Origin: Paguma larvata
Taxonomy: Eukaryota > Chordata > Mammalia > Carnivora > Viverridae
DNA: 64,000 nt
Direction: 5' to 3'
NCBI GenBank assembly: GCA_030068075.1
Contig: CM057835.1
Coordinates: forward strand, 19,803,957 to 19,867,956
In this document: positions 55,125-64,000 of the stretch, piece after piece
How positions within the stretch are numbered: the stretch's first letter is position 1
How the letters are laid out: each line of letters starts with the position of its first letter
The notes under the pieces: generated by a model
The model's input: only the letters and a program-made list of their open reading frames with translations
Databases searched by the model: none
What the model was told of the DNA's origin: nothing
Position numbers and translations under genes: made by a program

Positions 55125-55270
55125 TTGCTCAAAGCCCAATTCCACTTCATGCTATCTATGTGACTTCAGACAAGTTATTTAAATACTCAAGTGTCCTCCT
55201 AAGAGGAAATGGACAAATAAGTATCTCTATTTCAGAGTTGTTTTCTTCACATTAAGTAATAAGGTCTATA
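55125..55270 (+). mobile_element. MIR SINE
   Basis: 'ctatgtgacttcagacaagt', 'tatttaaatactcaagtgtc', 'ctcctaagaggaaatggaca' and 'tatctctatttcagagttgt' follow MIR forward order. Confidence 0.6.
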
Positions 55271-55374
55271 CTACACCTAGATTACAACCAAATGTGAAGC
55301 AAATCCTCGCAAGCCTCCTTCATCAGCTTCTCCTTCATGTTTCACCACCTCGAGGTCTCGTAATTCTCCTATCG

Positions 55375-55900
55375 GTTCAAAAATTATTTTTGAGTGCTTA
55401 TTTTTGCATAAGACACTGTGTTATGGGCTATTAGACTAGTATACTGTTGAATAAAACATGAGTTTTACTCTTTAAAAAGCCTATAGATTAATTAGGGAGA
55501 TAATGATAATCAAAGGCAATATTCATCAAGAAATTATCTGCGCTAGATGCTTAATCACAGAATTCTCACAGCTACCCTAAAAGCTGTATGCTCTCTCTGT
55601 CCCCATTTTGCAGGTTAACAAATAGAGTTAGGAAACGTCCAAAGTCACCCAAACTAGATGTGTCTGAACAAAAATTCAAACCAGGATGTCTGTGAATTTA
55701 GAGCCTAAGTTTTTAATCAGGCCTAAGCACTATGTTATATAAAAAGTAATAATATAACTACAGTATGATAAGTGGCATGAGAAACACAGATAGATTTGCA
55801 GGGAGATTTACATGAAGGGGTGGCCACATTGGGCTGAGGAATCACAGAAGCCCCTGTACAAAAGGTATTGGAAATGTGTCTTCAAAAGCCATAATGTATT
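55375..55900 (-). mobile_element. L2 fragment, reverse, split by a MIR
   Basis: 'ttatttttgagtgcttattt', 'aagacactgtgttatgggct', 'aaaaagcctatagattaatt' and then after 55735 'gtatgataagtggcatgaga', 'ggtggccacattgggctgag' match the reverse L2 terminus and upstream segment, interrupted by the MIR. Confidence 0.55.
55545..55735 (-). mobile_element. MIR SINE inserted in L2
   Basis: 'attctcacagctaccctaaa', 'cccattttgcaggttaacaa', 'gtccaaagtcacccaaacta', 'caaaaattcaaaccaggatg' and 'aggcctaagcactatgttat' follow the reverse MIR order almost end to end. Confidence 0.75.
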
Positions 55901-57394
55901 AGTCTGTGCTCTCCCAGGTTAATATTTTTCCTTTCTACATTAATGGTTTCAAGAGATGGTGGGGGCCCGGCCGAAGACAAACCAACACGAGCAGAGCACG
56001 GCCTTCAGAGTGAAGCGCCCACTGCTGTGAAATAAATGTTCTTGTTTTAGGCCTCCAAATGGCAAGCCCGAGAAGTGGGAATTTTCCACAGAAGAGCGAA
56101 CACGATTTCATCCTCGACTAACCAATGGTGGGGGCCAGTGTGTGATCTCTCTCAACCTTTCAGGGACCGTGCGTGTGCTGGCGGTGTCGTGACGCAGCGG
56201 CAAGTGTGAGCAATTGCAAGCGCTGCCCCTAGAACCCTACCAATCATCTCTTTCGAACCAGGACACCCTATCACGCACGGAATTATATTACCTATTCCGG
56301 GGGAAGGAAAAGAACAAAGATTTCTCTAACCAGTTCCAGGCTAATGCTTTTTGTGAAAACTACATATCCACAAGATTGTGCTTTGTGGGTTTGTTTGTTT
56401 TTTTAATGTAATACATTTCAAAGGGTAGGTCCTATTTCTGCCTATTCCAGTCATATTCTATTCCTATTCCTGCCCCTCCGTGAGCTATAGATTTTTAGTG
56501 TCAGCCAGGCACCGTGGCCTCTGAGTTTCCCGTTTCCGCCCCTGGTCACATCCTATGGATGTCTTAGTTAGACTTGCTCAAGACGGACCCTTAAAAGGTC
56601 CAAGGTGAACAACAGGGAAAACTCTTCTCTAATTGCCCACCCTCGCATCCCTGAGGCCCTTAATCTTGCTGATTCAAAGCAGACAGCTGCTGCTGACCAC
56701 CTCTCACTCGCCTGAACGACTGATCTCCCTGGAGGCCGTGCTCAGCCCTGCATCGTTCTCTTCTTCCATTTCTTGAATCTCTTATGTGGCTTTGGATTCC
56801 CATGCTACTACTGTGCTTTTTTCTTGGAGCACAGATTTCCCACCCCTACGTCTGTAGGTTCCCTCAGCCGGCCCTTGTAGGACAACCTCGAATGGAGGGG
56901 CCGGCTGCTTCTCTGTCTGATGTTGACATCAAAGTTGACCTCGGTGCGAATAATATTTTCAACGTAAACGTTTATTAACTTCTTTGTGGTGGCATATAGC
57001 ATGCGTGTATAGACTCATAAGAAATATATCATCTTATTTAACTTGCATAAAATAAAATAAAACCAAATGGTAACATTTTATCCTAAGTCCTTTTAGCACT
57101 TGGCTGCTGGGGAATTTAATCCCATTCACTCCTGACCTTCTTGGCCTTTTTGCCTCTGTTTCTGCAGTCAAGATCTGAAGGAAATTAGTGAGAACGCTCT
57201 TATTTGTGGTTTAAACAAAATAATTTCACTGAGCATGAGAGAAAGTACATTGTAATATACGGGGGGAAAAAATTCCAGGACCAGCCTCTTAGCCAGGTAG
57301 ATAACCACAGACCGAGTCTCATTTCAGAGAAAAGAGAGCAGAAGGTTAAGAGCGACCTCGATGTCAAATGTAGATATTCAAACTGCATCCAGGA
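55901..57394. other. Unassigned 1.5 kb, moderately GC-rich in part
   Basis: No repeat is recognised. An ATG-initiated 64-codon frame at 56784-56978 starts with a hydrophobic, signal-peptide-like stretch but sits in a weak start context and has no other support. CpGs cluster loosely at 55960-56190 without forming an island. Confidence 0.45.
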
Positions 57395-57520
57395 AGTCTT
57401 GCAAATTAGACCTAGGGCATTTTTGGAGAAGATTACTGAGACCGATGTCCAGAGATTCTGATTCTATAAGTCTAAGGTTTCAACCAAGAATTAACATCAT
57501 TAACCTGCCTTCTAGGCAGG
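57395..57520 (+). mobile_element. MER5-like hAT fragment
   Basis: 'gaccgatgtccagagattct', 'gattctataagtctaaggtt' and 'ctaggcaggtgat' resemble the MER5 centre ('cagagattctgatttaattg', 'ccccaggtgattc'). Confidence 0.5.
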
Positions 57521-58125
57521 TGATTTGTCCATGGGTCACAGAATGAGAAATGCAATTTTAGAGCAGGAGATTGAAACCAAGAAAGCTATCTCCTGGAAGA
57601 TCCATCAAAAAGTGTGTTACAAGAAGGATCGGAGCTAGAGATAGAAGACCACTGAATGCGATAAAAAAGAATTCAGACCACATGTGATGGGGGTCTGGAT
57701 GAGGCTGGCAGCTTAAGTGTGCTTAAAATTTCGTCTTCGACTAATAGGATCTAGCTCTCTCCACCTGTCACTGTTCTGCTGTCGCCGTACTGCCAAATAC
57801 ATGCTAAGCCCTTCGGGGTTCACGGCTTCTCTACTACCATTTTACGCAGTCAAAATCTCCTTTGATATAATTTTATTCCAAGTCATTACTTTTGTCCAGC
57901 ATGTTTCTTTAAAGAGAAAGTAAAACATTAGTGTACTCTCCTAAACTTTTAGCCTTTTGTTTCTTTTTCTGTGCTTAAAAACGATTTTTGATTCGGAACT
58001 AATTTTAAACTTCTAGAAAAGTTGCAAAAATAGCACAGAGAGTTTCCAAATATCCCTTATCCAGCTTGAAGCAGATAAAAGACATCCGTGGAAAAACTGA
58101 TGAAGTTCCAATAAGGTCTTCAGTT
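57521..58125. other. Unassigned sequence
   Basis: No landmark recognised. The part at about 57980-58080 ('ctagaaaagttgcaaaaata', 'gcacagagagtttccaaata') may be a short L1 3'-UTR scrap. Confidence 0.4.
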
Positions 58126-58146
58126 AAGAATATTGTATTCATGTCA

Positions 58147-58365
58147 GGGGCGCCTGGGTGGCTCAGTCGGTTAAGCATCCAACTTCAGCTCAGGTCATGA
58201 TCTTGCTCTGAGTTTCAGCCCCGCATCAGGCTCTGTGCTGACAGCTCAGAACCTGGAGCCTGCTTAGGATTCTGTGTCTCCCTCTCTCTCCCTGTCCCTC
58301 CTCCACTCACGCTATGTCTCTGTCTCTCAAAAATGAATAAATGTTAAAAAACTTTAAAGCAAAAA
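58147..58365 (+). mobile_element. CAN-SINE, felid type, 21-bp TSD
   Basis: Intact head, a short deletion in the centre ('catgatcttgctctgagttt'), 'ctgacagctcagaacctgg', CT stretch and tail. Flanks at 58126-58146 and 58366-58386 ('aagaatattgtattcatgtc' / 'aagaatatcgtattcacgtt') form a 21-bp duplication with three transitions. Confidence 0.97.
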
Positions 58366-58491
58366 AAGAATATCGTATTCACGTTAAATCCTAGTTTGGT
58401 GCTCAGAGACTTTGTTTCTTTTATGTTAATTAGTGTAAACAAAACTACTGACAGGATGTAGGGCAACTTTGTGAACATTGCCTCTTTTGTT

Positions 58492-58709
58492 TTTGTTTTG
58501 ACAGGGAGGGTGCAAGTGATCAAGGAATGGAAGAGAGAGATGGAGAGATGGAATCCCACAAGGGGCAGAGAAAGAGAAAGAGAAGCAGAGACTGTGCTCC
58601 CCCAAAGTGGGGCTCGCGCCCACCTGAAGCTGGGCTCGAACTCGCAAACCATGAGATCACTGGCCTGAGCCGAAGTCAGATGCTTAACCAACTGAGCCAC
58701 CCAGGCATC
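58492..58709 (-). mobile_element. CAN-SINE, reverse, with altered middle
   Basis: GA-rich stretch, 'ccatgagatcactggcctga' and head complement 'ctgagccacccaggcatctt'. The middle repeats a 'tggggctcg'/'tgggctcga' segment (58608-58643). Approximate flanks TTGCCTCTTTTGTT and TTGCCCCTTTGTT suggest one insertion with an internal duplication. Confidence 0.93.
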
Positions 58710-58804
58710 TTGCCCCTTTGTTGGCAGAAACAAATGTTATTTCTGTGTATTAGATTTATGCCATTAAGTATATGCGTTCATTTTATCTTTATGCCAGGTG
58801 TTGA

Positions 58805-59010
58805 CGGAAATGAGAATGGTGCCTCCTTACTTAGTTGTAAGATTATTAAAATAATCTCTATGATTATTGCCATTTAAAAATAGGAGGAAAAGAGGCACAG
58901 AGAAGGCAAGAAGATCTTACCTTGACTAAGATCACACATGGTAATTAGAGCAGAGAGTCACTGAAACCCACTGCCTGGCTCCGGGGCCCCCAATCTGTAC
59001 TACAGGACTG
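58805..59010 (-). mobile_element. MIR SINE, reverse
   Basis: 'aatctctatgattattgcca', 'aggaggaaaagaggcacaga', 'ctaagatcacacatggtaat' and 'actgcctggctccggggccc' follow reverse MIR order. Confidence 0.75.
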
Positions 59011-60094
59011 TCATGTTACACTGCCTGTCACATCTGTATTAAAATCCATACGATGCAGTAATGCCTGCTGTAGGGTTCTTCTAAATCCACAGTCTAATAG
59101 CACATGGAGAAAAAGGACATCTTTGCTTTTGCTTGTATAGTCATTGAGTCTCAATACTCCACAACAGATTGAAAACCCCAATAAACATTCTCTAAGTGAA
59201 AAAAAAATTAGTTTTCTTCTGAGATGTGTTGAAAAATTATAACATAGTTATGATAAAATCTCTAGTCTGAAATGTCAGGTCAGCAAATTTCTTTAAAGTT
59301 CTTTCTATTACACATAATTCTACTCATATGCTTCAACATGCTTTACTGGAGACAGCACCAAAGTCATCTCTTTAATGTTGACAAATACCAGTAGCTGTCG
59401 GCATCACCGTTTTGGTGTGAGAAGGGGGATGTCAGTCAAGGTTCTCAGCTTCAAGCAATGAATTGACTCTGATATTGCTATTCTGCAGAAAGAGGATGCT
59501 TTAGAAACATAATAGCAGCTCACAGAATTCATGAGAGGCTGGTAAAATCTAAGAAGCCAAGGAGCAGAAAGGATGTCAACTTTTGGTAGGAGTAGCCTGC
59601 ACAGGTCCCATTCTCTAGCAAATGTCTCCAGGTACGACCACCATTGTGAATGGCGGTTGTCTCTTCTTCCTTCTACCATTTGTCCATGATTTACAATCCC
59701 AGTGAGAGTATGTGACTGACCAATCAATTGTTGGTCATTGGTAATTGGTCATTGGCCAGGGTCTGCTTGGGTGACGGGGCCTGGACCTCCACAAACAGGA
59801 TTTCCAGGATTCACAAAAGGAGTTTAGTTAATGTCAATTGTCAATGCCAATTGTTATTTACAAGGGGAATTTTACATTCATTTGTTAGAGATGAAAAAAT
59901 GCAATGTCATAATATTTCCTCTGTGAGGAAAAAACTGTTTTGCAGAAACACAGAAATGTTAGAATTTCAAAGGTATTCTGGAGCCTTCTAATTGAACCAC
60001 ACACATCACACCAGAAATTCATTTGTAATGAAATGAGAGGAGTAAAGGACATTGAAACTCATTCATAATTGCTGCAATTAGCAACAGAGCAAAA
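59011..60094. other. Unassigned, with a CCAAT-motif cluster
   Basis: 59436-59700 ('gtcagtcaaggttctcagct', 'cagctcacagaattcatgag') may be an old repeat that I cannot name. The 59718-59851 part is notable for clustered CCAAT/ATTGG motifs. No exon is evident. Confidence 0.45.
59718..59851. promoter_or_regulatory. CCAAT/ATTGG motif cluster (putative)
   Basis: CCAAT at 59720 and ATTGG at 59737, 59744 and 59751 lie within 36 bp, and another CCAAT is at 59847. An inverted repeat GACCAA...TTGGTC spans 59718-59736, and TTGGTCATTGG-type units repeat. CCAAT is the NF-Y core. A regulatory role is inference only, and nothing promoter-like lies next to it. Confidence 0.25.
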
Positions 60095-60285
60095 TTAAGA
60101 GCAAAACCCAACAGACTTGGGTTCTAATCCATCCAATATCCCTGATCGGCTGTGTGACCTTCGACGGGTTGCTTAACCCCATGTACCTTATTCCTCTGTT
60201 CTATAAAGTAGGGAAACTGACAGTACCAACTCACATGTTTGTAGAGAAGAGTAATTAGTATAATTTATGCAAATCAATGAGAACT
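60095..60285 (+). mobile_element. MIR SINE
   Basis: 'cagacttgggttctaatcca', 'gctgtgtgaccttcgacggg', 'ttgcttaaccccatgtacct', 'gtagggaaactgacagtacc' and 'agaagagtaattagtataat' follow MIR forward order. Confidence 0.8.
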
Positions 60286-62669
60286 CTTTTTGGTCCATAG
60301 GAACCATTCAGTGGCAGTTTTGTTGCGTCCTGATACAGTCACTGCCATCATGACAACGTCACCATCATGGCCATCCAGCTGCAGTTCACAGACATCTGGC
60401 ACAAGACCCATATCTCACAAGACCATGCATTTCATTGCTGTGCGGTTCTCATTAGCACCAAGTTTCGTCAGTGAAGGAAGGGAAAAAGGTCACATTGGCA
60501 ATACACATGAGGTCTCATCGTCTGCATCCTTCCACACTGTCACCTGCACTCAAACATGGACGTTCTGGATAAAAAGGTGTCCTTTCCATCCGCATTTACT
60601 CCATTCCATCCACACATTCATTCTATTCAATAGATGATGTTGAAGTGATATTCAGTAAATACTGTTGGCCAACAAGGCACACACGTATTCCATGTTACAC
60701 TATAACAGTGAGGACTTAAAAAGCATTTCTTAATAATGGTAGAATACACACTGGTATTTTGTTTCTGAGACTAATGAAGCAACATTTTACAGAATTAATG
60801 CTATGAATGTCATGCTAAAACACGCTAGGTTACTTCCCTAAAATAGTTTATTTGTAGTAAGTCATATGCTTTCTAAACTAAGCAATTTCGTACAAAATTG
60901 TGTTGTTATTAACACTCCTACACTTCACAGCGATATCAAACCACTTCTTCTGAATAGCAAAATTTAAATTTTTGGATTAATGAGAAATACATGTTATGGA
61001 ATTTTAAATTAGTTTTGAGAATGTTATGTTTTTCAATAAAAGAGAGCAATTATAAAGTATTTGGGCAATTTCTAATGTATTTCTTACCTAATCGAAAACC
61101 GAGTTATTTAATGCAATAGTAAACAATTTTAGAATTTGTTGACTCTGTTATGTCCTAATTCATAAAACTTGACATTACAATTATATACATTCAATATCAG
61201 TATAAAAGATAATAAAATGCAACAAGCCTTTTTTGTTAAACAAGATTTTTAGAGGTTTTGTTCACAACAAACTACCCACTAGATGGCACTAAACAATTGC
61301 CAATTTTTTTAAATAATGCCATTTTGGTATACTAAAACCAAAGTATAGAAAACCAAGAATCCTATTAATTGATGGAACAGTCGTTTCAGGTGGACCGAGT
61401 CTCAAAGTCCCTAAAATTACATAATTACACATAAGGTTATATTTAAAGTACAATTGGGAGATACTTAAGATATATCACTGTTGACAGTCACTTGATATAA
61501 ACAAGGGAAGTAGCTTAGATGTTAAGAATTCAACACAAATACTAAAAATATAAGTGATTCTTTTGACTAAACTGTACTCATTTGAATTCCACCAAAGATT
61601 TCACTAGCGAAGGCCTGGATTTTCTCAGTGTTTATGAAGAAATACAATTTACTAAAGAACAGTAATGGAAGACTGACAGAAAGGAACTCCGGGAGCACGG
61701 GTTCCTATAGAACTTGAACTGATCATGATAATTATTCTTGACCGAAGGCTGGTAGATAAAAGGTGAATATCAAGATATTTTCACGTATGGATATCCTATC
61801 ATTTAGTCCGATCTTTGTCCAAGGTACTGAGGTTATAACTCAGTTCACAAAATTAGAAATATTAGACCGTGTCTACCTAAAGCCAAGACTTCGGATGAAA
61901 AGTTCATCTGAATGACCTGGCTGCTTGCCAGTTTGGAGCCATGTGGCATCCTACTGAAATATTCCGTTCTCATTTGGCGGTTGGTCTACACAAAGTCACA
62001 AAATGCAGAGTCAAACGCTAGATGGCTTTGAAGGCAGTGCACTTTCCTGCCTTGCCCCCGTTTTGTTTTTTTTTTTTTTTGCATACGGATGGGATAAAGT
62101 GAATGGTAATAGCATGGATGTCACTTCATTTTGCCTCCAGCATTTCTTGCAGGGCCTTAGCTCCCTGAAATGTGCACCCTCCTCAAGGATTTCTGAAGAT
62201 CCTGGGGCCTGTTGTCTCTTTGGTAACTATAGTGCTTCTCTACATTTTTATTTCTTCTCTAAGTCAGCTCCACCTCTGTCGGGCACCTAGGGGGGTCCTC
62301 TGGGCATTCCTGCTACTTCCACCATGTACCAGCACGTGTTCTAGGCACTGCAGTTCACTGTTATAACTGAGCCACCGAGGCCACAGAGACACAAAGGGCA
62401 GTGCCCCTTGCACTGGGCAGGGGGTTAACTCCTGGAGGACGCAATGGTGATCGGGACCAACATGGCTCTCATAAAATGTACTGACAGTTCTCATTTCTTT
62501 CTGTGCCTCTCTTGCTATTCTCTCTATGAATTGTAAACAAAATTCCTAAGAGTGCAGCAACTTCCATTAAATTCTCTCGTTTATATTGCAAACAGAAAAA
62601 AACAAGGGGTTAATGGTGTGCTTTGGATCTAGATTTAAGTTGTGACTGTATAATTTTTCCTGTGTTTTT
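60286..62669. other. Repeat-poor, AT-rich 2.4-kb block
   Basis: No transposon landmark is seen. A T13-14 run at about 62066-62080 may be a retroposon tail complement. The 115-codon frame at 60290-60637 opens with TTG and lacks protein features. The 60.65-61.6 kb part is strongly AT-rich. Confidence 0.45.
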
Positions 62670-62880
62670 TCTAGTTAATATATAAAAATGTATTTATTCA
62701 TAGTAGAAATTTGGGGAAATCACTTAACAATACAAAGAACATTAATAGTCACTCATAATTCCACCTCCCAGTGACAACTACTATTAATATTTGATAAACA
62801 GCCTTAAGTTCTATGTATCTATTTGCATATTGTAAATATATGTATTATTTATACATATTTGTATATTTCCACCCCAGGTC
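62670..62880 (-). mobile_element. Old L1 3' UTR fragment, reverse
   Basis: 'attcatagtagaaatttggg', 'cactcataattccacctccc', 'agtgacaactactattaata' follow the reverse order of the same old L1 3' end seen at 28070 and 52740. Confidence 0.6.
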
Positions 62881-63019
62881 AGTCTAAATTTGTGGGAGGT
62901 ACATTAAATGTTTTTTCCCATTTTTAACCATTTCGACAACACTCACAAATCTTTCTTCTCTCAACACACTGAAAGGTCCTAGCCCGTACTGCCTTGTGTC
63001 CTGTCCCCCAGAGCCCACC

Positions 63020-63419
63020 TGCCTGCCACTCGAAATTGTGTCACCTTGGGGCGCCTGGGTGGCTCAGTCGGTTAAGCGTCCGACTTCAGCTCAGGTCATG
63101 ATCTCGCGGTTTGTGAGTTCAAGCCCTGCGTCGGGCTCTGTGCTGACAACTCAGAGCCTGGAGCCTGCTTCGGATTCTGTGTCTCCCTCTCTCTCTCTGC
63201 CCCTCCCAAGCTCATGCTCTGTCTCTCTCTGTCAATAATAAATAAATGTTAAAAAAAAAAAAAAAAGAAAGAAAAGAAATTGTGTCACCTCGGGAAAGTG
63301 GATAAAAGTCTGTTTCTCAGTTCCCTTACTATAAAATCGTGATAGAAATAGTTACGTTATTGGCTGTTGGGACTTGAATGAATGGTTGCGGGTAAAGCAA
63401 TTCGAACAAAGGCCTGCGG
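63020..63419 (+). mobile_element. Probable MIR, split by a SINE
   Basis: After the SINE, 'gtctgtttctcagttccctt', 'actataaaatcgtgatagaa' and 'atagttacgttattggctgt' match the MIR middle and right part. The left part before the SINE is too short to be certain. Confidence 0.5.
63048..63275 (+). mobile_element. CAN-SINE, felid type, exact 15-bp TSD
   Basis: One of the best-preserved copies: GGGGCGCCTGGGTGGCTCAG head, box A 'gtcggttaagcgtccgactt', 'catgatctcgcggtttgtga', CpG-containing 'tgcgtcgggctctgtgctga', CT stretch and a 16-A tail. The TSD GAAATTGTGTCACCT is exact at 63032 and 63276. Retained CpGs and an intact TSD argue for a young insertion. Confidence 0.99.
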
Positions 63420-63420
63420 C

Positions 63421-63719
63421 TAAACAAGCAGCTTTCGTGTGTCGCTGTGGGAATTGTTCTCCCACCGGGCTCGGATCTCAAGTTCCCTTCTCCCCAGCTC
63501 TAGCAGGAACCTGGAGGGGAGGGGGAGTTCCCATCTGCTCCTAACGCCTCCCTCTTCCTCCTCTGGTCTACCTCCCCAGCTCTGAGGCCATAGAGATAGA
63601 GGAGGGGGTAAGATTTGGAGGGACTGGCCCAAAAGGATCTTGCCTCGCAAAGTGAGAGGCTGCAAAAATCATCTGTGGGATGTCGCCTTTTCTCTGGGTG
63701 ACACCTCCTGGTGGCAGGT
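63421..63719. other. Unassigned, GC-richer spacer
   Basis: CT-rich with overlapping minus-strand frames at 63420-63748 and no protein signature. Confidence 0.4.
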
Positions 63720-63835
63720 GCCACCCTACAAAGACGCTCTCTACTCATTAATAGTCACTGCCCTATGCTCCCAGCTCCAAGGAACAATTAATCTACTTTC
63801 TGCCTTTATAGAATTGCCTATTCTAAGGATGTGGA
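63720..63835 (-). mobile_element. L1 3' UTR fragment, reverse
   Basis: 'ctcattaatagtcactgccc', 'tatgctcccagctccaagga' and 'ttatagaattgcctattcta' match the same reverse L1 segment as 47270-47360 ('attagcagtcactcactgtt', 'tttgcctattctggagactt'). Confidence 0.7.
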
Positions 63836-63897
63836 GCCTTGGAGCCATGCGAAGCAGTTATTTTGCATTATTCTTAAAAAAAATAAAAAACAAGAGA

Positions 63898-64000
63898 GGG
63901 GTGCCTGGACAGTTCGGTCAGTTAAGCGGGTTAAAGCGACCGGCTCTTGATTTTGGATCAGGTCATGATCTCAGTTTGTGAGTTCTGGCCCTGACGGCAC
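63898..64000 (+). mobile_element. CAN-SINE, cut by the window end
   Basis: The head 'ggggtgcctggacagttcgg' is decayed and has a small duplication in 'gttaagcgggttaaagcgac'. 'ggatcaggtcatgatctcag' follows, and the element runs off the window. Confidence 0.92.

Noticed and set aside
58344..58733. 129-codon minus-strand frame
   Set aside because: Its first half is a reverse SINE read in its sense direction and the rest is unconserved-looking flank.
60290..60637. 115-codon frame
   Set aside because: Starts with TTG, has no recognisable domain, and lies in non-coding-like composition.
1..64000. CRISPR array, operon, prophage or other prokaryotic system
   Set aside because: SINE, LINE, MIR and MaLR content is diagnostic of a mammalian nuclear genome, and no regularly spaced direct repeats of CRISPR type exist.

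Overview
This window is non-coding, nuclear genomic DNA from a carnivoran mammal, most likely a felid. The main evidence is 26 copies of a tRNA-Lys-derived CAN-SINE. Its head reads GGGGCGCCTGGGTGGCTCAG, the younger copies carry the 'catgatctc' central region and 'ctgacagctcagagcctgg' body typical of cat-lineage copies, and it ends in a CT-rich stretch plus AATAAA-type A-rich tail. Family names for all repeats come from pattern recognition without a library search. I found no protein-coding exon, rRNA, functional tRNA, CRISPR array or CpG island. Every long open frame is either a translated repeat or looks like chance, and many lack an ATG.

Layout. 0-10 kb: CAN-SINEs, two L2 3' ends, a long TA microsatellite, a possible retrocopy tail on the minus strand (4.70-5.09 kb) and a three-level nested L1/L1/SINE stack (6.4-8.35 kb). 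10-18 kb: L2, a hAT-type DNA transposon remnant, and two collinear diverged copies of an element I cannot name (11.50-11.83 and 13.55-14.13 kb). 18.4-23.9 kb: the longest stretch with no recognisable transposon. 23.9-27.7 kb: nested L1s, two SINEs, an unclassified insertion in an L1 3' UTR, a carnivore-type L1 in reverse orientation, then an L2 scrap. 28-31 kb: an old reverse L1 broken by two SINEs and a hAT element, then a long L2 and an 8-bp tandem array. 31.9-34 kb: an unclassified repeat, then repeat-poor DNA with a degenerate 21-bp repeat and an E-box cluster. 34.5-37.1 kb: old L1s in both orientations. 37-48 kb: scattered SINE, L2, hAT and MIR copies and an MLT1 LTR split by L1-like sequence. 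47-52.3 kb: L1 3' ends with SINEs, ending in a SINE inserted inside another SINE. 52-64 kb: MIR, L2, L1 and SINE copies, a CCAAT-motif cluster near 59.7 kb and a repeat-poor 60.3-62.7 kb block.

No genes act together here. The window reads as intergenic desert or a large intron. The L2, MIR, hAT and MLT1 layers are oldest, L1 intermediate, and CAN-SINEs most recent, as shown by which elements interrupt which and by intact target-site duplications around many SINEs. I did not find a new biological system. The best lead is the unexplained pair of collinear elements around 11.5 and 13.6 kb; secondary leads are the octamer array, the 21-bp repeat, the CCAAT cluster and the long repeat-poor blocks.
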